A DNA stretch of 64,000 nucleotides from Apium graveolens (GCF_009905375.1 NC_133649.1:226755275-226819274), one strand, 5' to 3'. Shown: positions 1 through 10,679, numbered from the stretch's first letter. Translations and numbers: made by a program. The notes: generated by a model from the sequence alone, not told the origin.

Positions 1-1
1 A

Positions 2-844
2 GGCCTTCAAGTCAAGCAGAATGAAGAAGGCACTTTTATTTGTCAAACTAAGTACACCAGAAACTTACTGAAGAAATTTGGAATGCAAGATTGTTCAAGT
101 GCATCCACTCCCATGGCCACTGCAACAAAACTGGACAAGGATACTGATAAATCAGTAGATATTACTGATTACAGAGGTATGATTGGCTCTCTACACTATC
201 TAACTGCTAGTAGACCTGATATCATGTATGCTACCTGTCTTTGTGCAAGATTTCAAGCAGATCCAAGAGAACCTCACTTAACAGCTTTGAAAAGAATTTT
301 CAAGTATCTTAAGGGAACAGCTGATCTGGGATTGTGGCATCCCAGAGAATCAGATTTTAAACTAATAGGTTACTCAGATGCAGATTTTGCAGGTTGCAAA
401 ATTGACAGGAAAAGCACAAGTGGAAGCTGCCAATTTCTTGGAGGCAGATTAGTTTCTTGGTTTAGCAAGAAACAAAAGTCAATTTCCACATCAACTGCAG
501 AAGCATAGTACATTGCTGCAGGAAGCTGTTGTGCACAGATTCTTTGGATGAAGAATCAGTTACTGGATTATGGGTTAACATATTTCAAAATCCCTATTTA
601 CTGTGATAATCAAAGTACTATTGCTATGACAGGTAATCCAGTTCAACACTCAATGACAAAGCACATCAGCATCAGGTACCACTTCATAAGGGAACATGTG
701 GATGAAGGTATAGTGGAATTGCACTTTGTTCCAACAGATCAACAACTAGCAGATATCTTCACAAAACCACTGTGTGAAGCTACTTTTACAAGATTGCTAA
801 ATGAACTTGGAATGGTTTCAGGTTCTTTCTCTAAATTTGCTTAG
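2..844 (+). pseudogene. Copia-A pol 3' end (reverse transcriptase end and RNase H), one nonsense codon
   Basis: Frame 2 reads from the window edge as the C-terminal part of a Copia polyprotein. It has the RT-to-RNase H linker (TKYTRNLLKKFGMQ), the conserved SRPDIMYA block, YSDADFAGCK, the KSTSGSCQFLGG block, and the RNase H end with YCDNQSTIAM and ADIFTKPL. These are typical of Ty1/copia RNase H, which removes the RNA strand during reverse transcription. A TAG at 506-508 breaks the normally unbroken STAEAEYIA block, with Glu expected there; reading resumes in the same frame to the stop at 842-844. The N-terminal part lies outside the window. The lineage is certain, and function is excluded unless the stop is read through. 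Confidence 0.93.
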
Positions 845-1999
845 TTTTGTTCAGATGCATCAGACTTTATGATCATTATTTACAGAAATTACTCTCTTTG
901 TGTATTCTGTGCTTAATTGAAAACTTGCTTAAGTACTGACTGTTGTCTGATGTAACTTTCTAAACTCTGATAGTGATATGTCTGTTTATGTAACTATTCA
1001 ATCCTATGAGGATACCTGTGCTAGATGCTGACCTAGTAGTCTTTAATAAACTATGGATCCCATGTTAGAAGTAATTATTTCTGTGGAAATCTATTGACAC
1101 AAGCAAATTCTGATATTGAGCTTAGTTGAGTTTACTTTGTCTATCTTATTACTAAGTCACAAACTAGAATAATGCTTCTCATCTGTTAAGTTCTGATGCT
1201 AGTAAATCTGTTGAATGTCCTAAGTGCTGATAAACCTCTCTTATCAAAAGAAAAAGAAAAGAATCAAGGATTAAAATCAGGTACTCCTTTGAGATCTAGA
1301 GTAAAAATGTGAAAGGAACAACCCAAGTGCATTGCTGGTATTAAGTAAATATGCATCAGAAAAGAAAAATATTTTCTTGGTGACTTTTCACACTCTATGG
1401 TTACTGGAGGAATACTCTGATAATAGCATAAATTCTGATAAGCAGTCGTGACTCACTTACACTGAGAAGCCACTGTAAAATGGAATTTAAAAAGATGCAC
1501 AAAATTAGCACAAAATAGTTGAGGTGGACTCAAGCATGAACTCATTGAATAGTAGGTTTCAGAATAATGACAGATTTTTAGTAAAGTTTTAGTTATGCCT
1601 TATTTCTAAGATGTACTGAAGTGAATCAGACTTTACTCTTTGTCTGATATTTAGCTTAATGCACACACTAAACACTCTATATGAATGATGAAAATTACTG
1701 TGGTGATCTATGTTATTTTAGATGAACAGTTTCTGTGTCACATTGCACAAATTCTGAGGACAAGTTCTGATTGCACGTTCTGATGATTAAGTTCTGAATA
1801 ATCTATATCAGAATTTGTGTGAGGACTTACTAAGATAGGCATTCATTTTTCGAGTTAAGAAATCATGTTCTGATAATTGTTAAGTTCTGATATAAGTCTA
1901 AATTCTGATATTAAAATCTGATCCTTTACTTGACTTATTTGTGGATAAAATCTAAAAACAGTCTCATTTTAAATCAGAATATGTTTGGGTAGAATATTA
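845..1999 (+). other. Copia-A post-pol non-coding stretch rich in the word AGTTCTGATA
   Basis: There is no coding frame of note in this AT-rich stretch between pol and the Tat insertion. The word TTCTGAT or its complement recurs many times, for example near 1108, 1191, 1432, 1764, 1777, 1867, 1883, 1902 and (complement) 1808 and 1972. The same word reappears after the insertion (13437-13500), inside the coding part of the 3' ORF and in the LTR. See the findings. Confidence 0.7.
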
Positions 2000-2004
2000 A
2001 CAGT
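2000..2004. repeat. Target-site duplication ACAGT (left copy)
   Basis: The five bases before the Tat 5' LTR, ACAGT, match 12679-12683 exactly. This proves insertion of the Tat element into Copia-A and fixes both ends. Confidence 0.95.
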
Positions 2005-2574
2005 TGATAGGGATAAATAAATTATGATTGTATAATTAAATACTGCATTAATTGTACAAGTTGTGGGCTGCTAGGCCCAATAAAAAGATATATGAAACTC
2101 AGACCAGAAAGGTTAAGCCTGATGGACCAGATCAGGCCTGATGGAATAAAAAAGGCCCAAAAGCCCTAATTATTAATTAATTTCGTAATTAATTAATAAG
2201 GGAAAAATCAGCTATTGAGAAGAGTCCCGATAAGGATATAAATCCTTATAGATTAGCCTCAAGGGGACCTAAAAGGATAAGGAATCAGCTTCCTACTTCC
2301 TAGGACTCCTAAGTCTATCCTAATTCAGAGGCTTGTCCACCAAGTCTCCTATACCAAGTCCAATTCAAGGACTCCCACATCTATATAAGGGGTCTCACCC
2401 CCACCAATCAGAACTACGTTTTTTGGCTTGATTCTCTAATTCACAGAGATACGTAGGCATCTCGTAAAGGCAGATTTGAGCTACGAAACACGAGAGCAGC
2501 CATTAAAGGCCTTGAGCTCCCGAATCTTAGTAATAAATACAGCAAATAATAACCTTAGTTTTTTATCCATAACA
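2005..2574 (+). repeat. Tat element 5' LTR
   Basis: It starts TGATAGGG and ends ...ATCCATAACA. It is the same sequence as 12109-12678. It has a TATA box at 2382-2388 and about 190 bp from there to the LTR end, so transcription should start near 2410-2420. Confidence 0.95.
2382..2388 (+). promoter_or_regulatory. TATA box of Tat 5' LTR
   Basis: TATATAA in the context CTATATAAGG, the only good TATA element in the LTR on the + strand. The 3' LTR has the same motif at the equivalent place (12486-12492). Confidence 0.75.
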
Positions 2575-2576
2575 TT

Positions 2577-2594
2577 TGGCGCCGTCTGTGGGAA
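2577..2594 (+). promoter_or_regulatory. Tat primer binding site
   Basis: TGGCGCCGTCTGTGGGAA starts 2 bases after the LTR. TGGCGCC is the complement of a tRNA 3' end, in the place where minus-strand priming occurs. This type of site is usual for Tat-branch elements. I do not assign the tRNA species. Confidence 0.8.
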
Positions 2595-2610
2595 AAACGC
2601 AACAACAACC

Positions 2611-5016
2611 ATGGCGAGAACACGGAGAACAACCAGCACTCTGGAGGAGGGAACACCATCAGGGACAACCCAGGTGATTTCATCAACCGTGGAGGTTCCT
2701 CCCCATTCAACTTATGCATCTACTCAGGGGGAAGCCCAGACAGGGGCAACTCATCCTCAGCCACAAGGGACAACTCCCCCGATTATTCAAGGTACGAATC
2801 CTCAAGTTCAACAAATACATATACCTGTGAATTCTCGACCCGTCGGGTATGAATATTCAACTATTGTTACTACTAACCCCCCTTATGGGATGCCCCTTCA
2901 CCCTGAGGTTGGAGGAAGTGGATATGCTGGGCGAAGCGAAGCACGAGGGCGGTCGCCCCCCTATATACGAGGTTTGGATCCTATCCCTGAGGATCGGGAA
3001 TTTTCTGGTCCATACACTGAGAGAGACTCCGAATCTTCGGATGATGAAGTGGCCCCGAGAAGGAGGCGTCCTGGAAAAGAGCCAATGGCCGATGGAAGGC
3101 AACGCCCCCAAAGCACCCCAGGGGCGAATCCCCAAGAAGTGCAGGAAAAGATCAGGGCTCATGAGGCTGAAATCCAAAGGCTGAGACGTGATTTGGAGGC
3201 TCACCAAGCCACCAGATCCCACATACCTCCTAGGGGGAGAAATCCTCCTCCTATCATAGACCTGGATGGTCCGGTAAGAAGAAGGGCTGCTGTCCCAAGA
3301 ACTGATCCAAGCAATCTCCTTCCCCTTGGAGATCCTGATGATCCAACTCCACCCTTCACAGAAGAGATAATGAATGCCCATATCTCGAGAAAATTCAAGA
3401 TGCCCACTATCAAAGCCTATGATGGCACGGGAGACCCCGCTAATCATGTTAGGACATTCTCTAATGCACTGCTGCTGCAACCCGTGAATGATGCTATAAA
3501 ATGTCGGGCCTTCCCTCAAACCCTGTCGGGTATGGCTCAAAGATGGTACAGTCGCCTACCCCCAAATTCTATTGGATCATTCAGAGAACTAAGTCAGGCT
3601 TTTATTAAGCAATTCATCAGTGGAAGAGTCCATGAGAAAAGTTCAGCATCTCTTATGAGTCTTGTGCAAGGAGCTAAGGAATCCTTAAGAGATTACCTGA
3701 ATCGTTTTACAAAGGAGGCTTTAAAAGTCCCAGACCTTGATGATAAGGTAGCCATGATAGCACTGCAACAAGGAACTAGGGATGAGTTTTTTAAGATGTC
3801 TTTGGCCAAACGACCCCCTGAGAGCATGTTGCAGCTCCAAGAGAGGGCGGGGAAGTATATCAAGGTTGAAGAAAGTATGAGGAAGACCGTAGTAAGTAAT
3901 GAGCCCACTGGAGGCAAGAAACGAAAAACTGATTTGGAGTATATCGCTAAGGACAAGTATCCTAGAACCGAACAAAACCCTGATTCAACCCCCAAGAAGG
4001 GAGGACCTGGGCAAAAGTTCACTGAATACGCTAAGCTGAATGCTCCCAGAAGTCAGATTTTGATGGAGATTGAGAAAGATAGAGATATTCGCTGGCCTAA
4101 GCCCTTGAAGGCTGATCCCGCCAAGCTAGATAGGGGCAAGTATTGCAGGTTTCACAAAGATGTTGGCCATGACACCGATGAGTGTAGGCAATTGAAAGAT
4201 GAAATTGAGTTTTTGATTCGAAAAGGAAGATTGAATAAGTATACTGGAGATGGAGGGGACAGAAATAATAATGGAAGGAAGAACTTTGAAGATCGTAGGA
4301 GGGACCAAGATGATCAGGGGCGGAATCCCCAACCTAGAGGACCAGTTATAAACACCATTTATGGAGGGCCGAGACCTCAAGGGCCTGTGATAAACACGAT
4401 CTTTGGAGGTCCAACTGCTGCTGGATTGTCCAAAAATTCCAGAAAGGCATATACTAGAGAGGTTATGCATATTGTTGGAGAAGCCCCGAAGAGGGCCAGG
4501 ACAGAAGTAACATTGGCTTTTGATGATTCCGACCTAGAGGGTGTGAAGTTTCCCCATGACGACCCGCTGGTCATAACACCAATAATAGGAAATAGCCCGG
4601 TTAAGAGGGTCCTTGTGGATAATGGTGCTTCTGTGGATATCTTGCTCCACGACACCTTTCTAAGGATGGGGTATAACGACTCCCAGTTAACACCAACCGA
4701 CATGCCGATATATGGATTTGCTGGAGTAGAATGTCCTGTGGAAGGGATAATCAAGTTGCCAACCACCATAGGTACGGAGCCAAGGCAAGCAACGCAGATG
4801 CTGGATTTCGTAGTGGTAAAGGCTAGTTCAACTTATAATGCTATCATGGGGAGAACAGGGATACATGCCTTCAAGGCAGTCCCCTCTTCCTACCATTCAG
4901 TCATGAAGTTTCCCACCCGAAACGGGATTGGAGAAGAGAGAGGAGATCAAAAAATGGCTAGAAGCTGTTATGTGGCCTCTTTGAGGGAAGTTAGTGAAAT
5001 TTTTGCAAGAAAATAG
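2611..5016 (+). CDS. Tat gag-protease polyprotein, 801 aa
   Basis: The ATG at 2611 (context AACAACCATGGCG) is the first good start after the primer site; the frame is open upstream into the LTR but without an ATG. Residues about 1-230 are low-complexity, Pro- and charge-rich. About 260-430 form a Ty3-type capsid (FKMPTIKAYDGTGDP onward, with QRWYSRLP and SLRDYLNRF). A zinc-knuckle-like CRFHKDVGHDTDEC sits near 512-525 and binds RNA in the particle. The aspartic protease has VLVDNGASVDIL around 670; the DNGA form of the D[ST]GA catalytic loop is common in Tat elements. The frame ends shortly after the block GDQKMARSCYVASLR, where relatives continue through an acidic linker into RT. The last residues (EVSEIFARK) look out of frame with pol. 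Confidence 0.92.
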   Translation: MARTRRTTSTLEEGTPSGTTQVISSTVEVPPHSTYASTQGEAQTGATHPQPQGTTPPIIQGTNPQVQQIHIPVNSRPVGYEYSTIVTTNPPYGMPLHPEVGGSGYAGRSEARGRSPPYIRGLDPIPEDREFSGPYTERDSESSDDEVAPRRRRPGKEPMADGRQRPQSTPGANPQEVQEKIRAHEAEIQRLRRDLEAHQATRSHIPPRGRNPPPIIDLDGPVRRRAAVPRTDPSNLLPLGDPDDPTPPFTEEIMNAHISRKFKMPTIKAYDGTGDPANHVRTFSNALLLQPVNDAIKCRAFPQTLSGMAQRWYSRLPPNSIGSFRELSQAFIKQFISGRVHEKSSASLMSLVQGAKESLRDYLNRFTKEALKVPDLDDKVAMIALQQGTRDEFFKMSLAKRPPESMLQLQERAGKYIKVEESMRKTVVSNEPTGGKKRKTDLEYIAKDKYPRTEQNPDSTPKKGGPGQKFTEYAKLNAPRSQILMEIEKDRDIRWPKPLKADPAKLDRGKYCRFHKDVGHDTDECRQLKDEIEFLIRKGRLNKYTGDGGDRNNNGRKNFEDRRRDQDDQGRNPQPRGPVINTIYGGPRPQGPVINTIFGGPTAAGLSKNSRKAYTREVMHIVGEAPKRARTEVTLAFDDSDLEGVKFPHDDPLVITPIIGNSPVKRVLVDNGASVDILLHDTFLRMGYNDSQLTPTDMPIYGFAGVECPVEGIIKLPTTIGTEPRQATQMLDFVVVKASSTYNAIMGRTGIHAFKAVPSSYHSVMKFPTRNGIGEERGDQKMARSCYVASLREVSEIFARK

Positions 5017-8000
5017 TGATGTGTTTGCATGGTCAGCAGCTGATATGCCAGGCATAGACCCGGAGTTAATTACTCACAAGCTAAACGTGGATCCAAGTCG
5101 GAAGACAGTGAAACAAAAGAAAAGAAATTTTGCCCCGGAAAGACAAGAGGCTATAAAGCAGGAAGTGGAAAAGCTCTTAGAGGCTGGTTTCATTGAGGAG
5201 ATTCAATTTCCGGAGTGGTTAGCAAACCCTGTAATGGTGAAGAAGGCTAATGGAAAGTGGAGGATGTGTATAGACTTCACCGATCTGAATGATGCATGCC
5301 CCAAAGACTGTTTTCCGCTGCCTAGAATTGATACTTTGATTGATGCCACCGCTGGACATGAGATGCTGAGTTTCATGGATGGGTTTAGCGGATACAACCA
5401 GATCAAAATGCATAAGGATGACATTCCAAAGGTATCATTTATCACTGACTTTGGTGTTTATTGTTATCTTGTTATGGCGTTTGGTCTCAAGAATGCAGGA
5501 GCCACCTATCAAAGGTTGGTGAATAAAATTTTTAAGGATCTTATTGGGAAGACTATGGAAGTCTATGTTGATGACATGCTAGTCAAGAGTCTAGTAAAGA
5601 CTGATCATATAACCCATTTGAGGGAAGCTTTTGAGGTCCTGAGGTACCACAAGATGATGTTGAATCCCACGAAGTGTGCTTTCGGAGTAGGATCTGGAAA
5701 ATTCTTGGGATTGATGGTCTCAAAGAGGGGAATTGAGGCTAACCCCGATAAAATAAAGGCAATCCTGGACATGGAACCCCCAAAAACTGTCAAGGATGTT
5801 CAAAAACTCACAGGAAGGGTTGCTGCGCTAGGACGATTCATCTCCAAGTCAGGAGACAAGTGCTTGTCATTCTTCAAGTCATTAAAGAACATTAAAGACT
5901 TTGTATGGAGTGAGGAAAATCAGAAGGCATTTGAAGAGTTAAAGAAGTATATGGGCCAGGCCCCGTTGTTGGCCAAGCCAGTTCTGAGTGAAGTTTTATT
6001 CTTGTACTTGGCTGTTTCAGAAAGCGCCTTGAGCGCGGTGTTGGTTAAGGAGGAACTGAAAGTTCAGAAACCCGTATACTATGTCAGCAAAATTTTGCAT
6101 GGTGCTGAGTTGAATTATTCAGCCATTGAGAAATTCGCTTTAGCCTTGGTAATGGCTTCAAGAAAGCTGCGTCCTTATTTTCAAGCTCACCAAATTGAAG
6201 TGCTAACAAATCAGCCACTGAGAAATATCATTCACAGTCCCAAGGCAAGTGGGAGACTGATTAAGTGGGCAATAGAGTTGGGAGAGTTCGATCTCAAGTA
6301 TAAGCCACGTACGGCCATAAAAGCCCAGGCACTAGCTGACTTCGTGGTGGAATGTACCATACCCAACCAAGAAGTCGGGGGGCAGGAAGATACCATACCT
6401 CAAGACAAGGGAGTCGACAATGGGGACAAGGAGAAAGAATATTGGGTTCTCTATTTTGATGGAGCATCAAAAACAAATTCCAGTGGAGCAGGGTTGGTTT
6501 TGCAAAGCCCTGATGGATTCTTAATTGAGTATGCCATGAAGCTAGACTTCCCAACCACAAACAATGAGGCAGAGTATGAAGCCCTGATTGCTGGCCTTGG
6601 TCTAGCTGGGACACTTAGAGTCAAAAACTTAAAGGTCCGTGGAGACTCGAAGCTGATCATATCCCAGGTAAAGGGAGAATTTGAGGCAAGAGATGATACG
6701 ATGGCTAAGTATGCTCGCCTAGTAAGGGCTGTGATGACCCAATTTAATGAATGCCATGTTGAACACATTCCAAGGGAAGAAAATGCTAAAGCAGATGCGC
6801 TATCAAAATTTGCTTCATCTGAGATTGAAGAGAGTTCAGGGAGTGTGTACTTCCGTGTTTTGAAGACACGAAGCATAGATGTTAAGCTTGTGGCTCCCGT
6901 AGGCTTGGGGACGTCATGGATTGATCCCATCAAGGCTCACATTCAGACCGGTTGGTTGCCAAATGATGCAACTGAAGCACGGAAGTTAACTGTTCGGGCA
7001 CTAAGGTACTCTTTGATAGATGGGATTCTTTACAAAAGATCTTTCGTGGTTCCCTACTTGAGGTGTCTCAGGCCCGATGAGGCACGCTTGGCTCTTGAAG
7101 AAGTACATGAAGGTATTTGTGGACAACACTTGGGGGGCAGGGCCTTGGCTCATAAGATAACCCGTTTAGGCTTCTATTGGCCAGAAATGATGGCTGATGC
7201 CAAAGAATATGTAAAGAAGTGTGATCGCTGTCAGAAACATGCACCAGTGGCCAGACAACCCCCCGAGATGCTGACCTCCATCAACTCACCTATTCCCTTT
7301 GCTATGTGGGGGATGGATATTCTAGGGCCTTTTCCTACGGCCACAGCACAAAGGAAGTTTCTGATTGTAGCCATTGATTATTTCACTAAGTGGATTGAAG
7401 CCAAGCCCTTGGCCAAAATCACAACTAAACAGGTTGCACAATTCCTGTGGGAAAACATTATGTGTCGATATGGAATTCCCCGTATCCTCGTCACTGACAA
7501 TGGAACACAATTCAACAACGAGGAATTCAAGAAGTATTGCGGAGAAAATGAAATTGAGTTACGGTTCACCTCTGTGGCTCACCCGCAAGCCAATGGGCAA
7601 GCGGAGGTAGCAAATCGGATAATCCTGGATGGACTAAAGAAGAGAATCGAAAAGTCAAGAAATAATTGGGTGGATGAGATACTTCCCATATTATGGGCCT
7701 ATAGAACTACCTGTAGAGTCACGACAAATGCAACTCCTTTCATGTTGGCATATGGGGCAGAAGCAGTAGTTCCCGTGGAGATATCACATTCCTCTCCAAG
7801 GATTCAGGCTTTTGATGAAAAAGAAAATGAGGAAGGGCAGAAGTTAGCCCTGGATTTAATCGATGAAGTGCGAGATAAAGCACACGCAAAGATAGTAGAA
7901 TATCAGAAAAAGGCTTCATTCTACTATAACCTAAGGGTTAAAGAGAGGTTTTTCAAACAAGGTGACCTAGTCTTGAGAAAAATAGAGGCTTCTGGTGTCG

Positions 8001-8149
8001 GACAGAAAGGAAAGCTTACCCCAAATTGGGAAGGGCCGTATAGAGTCAAGAGCGTTCAGGGTAGAGGAACCTACAAGCTGGAGACTATGGATGGTTTTGA
8101 AGTCCCGAGAACCTGGCACGCACAAAACCTGAAGGTTTACTACGTGTAA
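4985..8149 (+). CDS. Tat pol: reverse transcriptase, two RNases H, integrase
   Basis: The frame is open from 4985 (no ATG; it lies +1 to gag and overlaps it by 32 nt). Counting residues from the GTG at 4994: RT with YVDD at about 191-194, a Ty3-type RNase H, then a second RNase H (VLYFDGASKTNSSGAG from about 483, with NNEAEYEAL and GDSKLI) that defines the Tat branch. Integrase has an HHCC zinc finger (HEGICGQHL ... CDRCQKH) and the catalytic triad D775, D835 and E871 with the exact D-35-E spacing. It ends at TAA 8147-8149 and has no internal stop over 3.1 kb. Catalytic motifs look intact, but the frame has no evident start of its own, so translation would need a frameshift or an internal start. 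Confidence 0.93.
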   Translation, partial: GKLVKFLQENSDVFAWSAADMPGIDPELITHKLNVDPSRKTVKQKKRNFAPERQEAIKQEVEKLLEAGFIEEIQFPEWLANPVMVKKANGKWRMCIDFTDLNDACPKDCFPLPRIDTLIDATAGHEMLSFMDGFSGYNQIKMHKDDIPKVSFITDFGVYCYLVMAFGLKNAGATYQRLVNKIFKDLIGKTMEVYVDDMLVKSLVKTDHITHLREAFEVLRYHKMMLNPTKCAFGVGSGKFLGLMVSKRGIEANPDKIKAILDMEPPKTVKDVQKLTGRVAALGRFISKSGDKCLSFFKSLKNIKDFVWSEENQKAFEELKKYMGQAPLLAKPVLSEVLFLYLAVSESALSAVLVKEELKVQKPVYYVSKILHGAELNYSAIEKFALALVMASRKLRPYFQAHQIEVLTNQPLRNIIHSPKASGRLIKWAIELGEFDLKYKPRTAIKAQALADFVVECTIPNQEVGGQEDTIPQDKGVDNGDKEKEYWVLYFDGASKTNSSGAGLVLQSPDGFLIEYAMKLDFPTTNNEAEYEALIAGLGLAGTLRVKNLKVRGDSKLIISQVKGEFEARDDTMAKYARLVRAVMTQFNECHVEHIPREENAKADALSKFASSEIEESSGSVYFRVLKTRSIDVKLVAPVGLGTSWIDPIKAHIQTGWLPNDATEARKLTVRALRYSLIDGILYKRSFVVPYLRCLRPDEARLALEEVHEGICGQHLGGRALAHKITRLGFYWPEMMADAKEYVKKCDRCQKHAPVARQPPEMLTSINSPIPFAMWGMDILGPFPTATAQRKFLIVAIDYFTKWIEAKPLAKITTKQVAQFLWENIMCRYGIPRILVTDNGTQFNNEEFKKYCGENEIELRFTSVAHPQANGQAEVANRIILDGLKKRIEKSRNNWVDEILPILWAYRTTCRVTTNATPFMLAYGAEAVVPVEISHSSPRIQAFDEKENEEGQKLALDLIDEVRDKAHAKIVEYQKKASFYYNLRVKERFFKQGDLVLRKIEASGVGQKGKLTPNWEGPYRVKSVQGRGTYKLETMDGFEVPRTWHAQNLKVYYV

Positions 8150-8508
8150 GATGGTCGAAGTACGATTCTCACTTGTCATTATGACAAGTAGGTTTAAAAG
8201 CACCTTGAAGCTTTGTTTGCATAGTATTTTTCTTTTTTAGCTATTATAGATCAGGGTCGAACCCATATTATGTAAGGTTTTGGAAAACCAGACTTGAAAT
8301 TGAAGGGTTCAAAATTATTTCAACCTATGGATGTTTGAGTTGTGATAATACTTGTGTGGCCCATTAAGCCAAGTTTGAATATTAAAGTATCGGAAAAATG
8401 AAGGAGAGAATGCAAATAAGGAAAGTAGCATAGCCCCGCAGGGTAATAAGTTTTAATACAAACAAAAGTCCAGACATAAATTAAGGATAAAATTACAAAA
8501 TAGAAAAA
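8150..8508. other. Gap between the convergent pol and antisense genes
   Basis: This 359-bp stretch lies between the pol stop and the stop of the antisense gene. It should hold the 3' untranslated end of the antisense transcript. I see no coding frame or repeat. Confidence 0.6.
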
Positions 8509-10357
8509 CTACTCCTCCATGCGGGAGCCTTCATTCTCTTTCTCCTTATCAGCGCCTTCAGCGTCCTTCGCAGGAGAAGCGGGAGGAGAAGCAGTGTTAG
8601 GATCCAAGATGCGATCATCTGGCTGAGGAGAGTCGAAGAGGGCGTCTATGCTGTCCTCTGACTCAGCCTGCTCAGGACTTATAAAGTCCTTAGGGTCGAC
8701 TAAGCCCGGGTACTTCTCAGAAACAGCCTTCACGGCCGCATCCCATCCCTGAGTAAACTGTAGGGAATAAAGACCCTCATCATGAATCTCCATGAGATTC
8801 TTAAACTTGTCAGAATCCATGTAGTCATCGATGAGCTTATCCTTATCGCTCCTAAGTTTCACCAGCTCGGAATGAGCCTGAGCCAGCTCCTCTTTCTTCG
8901 TGTCCAGCTTCTTCTCCAGGACCTTGGCTCTCTCCTCCCATTTCTTCATCTCTTTCTCAAACCCATCTGAGTTACCCTTCCAGGACCTAGCCTGATGGAG
9001 GGCCGCCTGGAAGTAGGTATTACTCTGCAAAGAAATATGTATGAGTTAGCACAAGTTCGTTGGAATACAAGAAAGTTGGGATTCAAAGAAGGAGAGAAAG
9101 AAAATTACCGCAGCTTGGGCTTGAGAACCCAGAAGCTCAATAGTCTCAATATCACTCCCCGTAACAATGTCAGTAAAGTCATGGGGAGTGACGGAGTGAT
9201 AAGACCAATCTTTAGCGTGTTTGGTGGATCCAACCACCGTATCGCTCCTCCTGAAGCCCCAGTTAGGCCTGAAGGAATGTGCCTTAAGTGGAGGATCCAC
9301 ATCGTCCCCCAGCTCGACCACCGGGACGTGGGGCTTAAGAAAAGAAGGACCGTCAGGTTTGCTCCTAGGGTCCCTGTTTAGCTTGGCCCTTTTCTGACGG
9401 CCTGACTCCCCCTCCTTAGGCCTGTTAACATTATTGATGGCCTCGCAAGCTGAAAGGAAAAGTAGAAGGAACATTAAAATCCAGAAAAAAAGAAAAAGTG
9501 CGATTAAAGAGAAGGAAAAATAATTACGCAGGTATAAATTTACCCTTATCACTGGCCTGGGAGAGACCAACTTTCTTCAAGGAAAACTCCTCTAAAAGGG
9601 TCCAGGTATCCGTTTTCCCATCATCTGAAATTAAGGCCTGGTAGGCCACCTCCTCCTCATCAGTCAATCTGATACTACCAGGACTACCATCTGATACCTT
9701 GCAAAATGGCCTACGGAAGAGTGTGGCCCAATCACCCCCAGCCCAGGTCAGCCTCACAAACTCATCCCTCCATTTAGGGTTGTTCTCGACTATAGAGTTA
9801 CTATCAAAGATATGGGGAACTTTGGGTCGTTGGCGAATTAAAACCCATCCCGGTTGACTCATGGAGCTATTATAGAATTGGAAAACTTTCCTAAAGACAG
9901 CTACGGAAAGAGGGAAGTTATTCCTGAGACAAAGGACCATAAAACAGATAATATTCCTCCAGGCGTTAGGAGGGAGTTGACAAGGGTTGATTTGTACATC
10001 GGCTAATAAACGAGGAATAAATTCGTGGAATGGGAACCTAAGACCTGCGGTCAGGGCTCCTCGATAAATGAACAGGGTATCCCCCTCCCAATTACAAGTC
10101 CTATCCCCAGGGGCGGCTGGAGTGATCCTAAGGTGGGGTGGAAGTCTGTACAGGGTGTTCATAGACTCTATTCTACCGTCTAACTCATGAAAAGTGTTAC
10201 CATGATTATACGAATCTAACTCAGATAGAGAAGGATATTCATCACCTCTCGAGTTAATCATGTCAATGAGAGAAGTATATGGAGATTGAATTTGAATGTT
10301 TGTACCTCTCTTAGAGACATTCATCTTCTGCAAACGAGCCAAGTCGCGGTCCGCCAT
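8509..10357 (-). CDS. Antisense three-exon gene of the Tat element, predicted 556 aa
   Basis: On the - strand three open blocks join cleanly: exon 1 10357-9544, exon 2 9449-9109, exon 3 9024-8509. Both introns (9543-9450, 94 bp; 9108-9025, 84 bp) have GT-AG ends and T/C-rich acceptors (CTTTCAG, TTTGCAG), and the summed exons (1671 nt) keep one frame. Exon 1 is globular (MADRDLARLQKMNVSKRG start; blocks LPPNAWRNIICFMVLC and WRDEFVRLTWAGG). Exon 2 is basic then acidic. Exon 3 is a coiled coil (about 70 residues of E/K heptads) with an acidic Pro-rich tail. No catalytic motif is recognised. Antisense ORFs after pol are known in some Tat-branch elements such as Grande; the function is unknown. 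A TATA box lies 170 bp upstream. Confidence 0.8.
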
Positions 10358-10526
10358 TGATATACTTCGTTTAAAAGCTTGAAACCCAGAAATACTTGAG
10401 AATGGTGGAGCTACGGTGGCTGTGTGCTCGCCGGAAATCGCCTACTCAAAGGGAGAACTCTAGAGAAGTTTGTAGAAGAAAATGAGAAATGAGAAGTGAA
10501 GTGAGGATTCTCACTTCACACTACAC

Positions 10527-10534
10527 TTATATAG
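10527..10534 (-). promoter_or_regulatory. TATA box of the antisense gene
   Basis: Read on the - strand the site is CTATATAA in the context GCCTATATAAGTGTAG. It lies about 170 bp upstream of the ATG at 10357, so a start near 10500 with a leader of about 140 nt is expected. No other good TATA lies between it and the ATG. Confidence 0.65.
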
Positions 10535-10679
10535 GCAAAAAGCTCGGAATACGAGGCGTTTTTAGGCCCATTTAGCCAGGCCCAACCTAAAAGCCCGTAT
10601 ACTAGAAATATCAGGAATAATCTAGAAGCTCATATGGAAAATGAATGGTCAAAAATCGACCAGAGTTTTAAACTGGATC

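Noticed and set aside
2476..2610. N-terminal extension of gag into the LTR (also seen at 12580)
   Set aside because: It has no ATG (it would need TTG) and repeats in the 3' LTR. The ATG at 2611 has a better context.
2857..3540. 227-codon minus-strand frame opposite gag
   Set aside because: Shadow of the gag codons; no promoter, introns or known domain.
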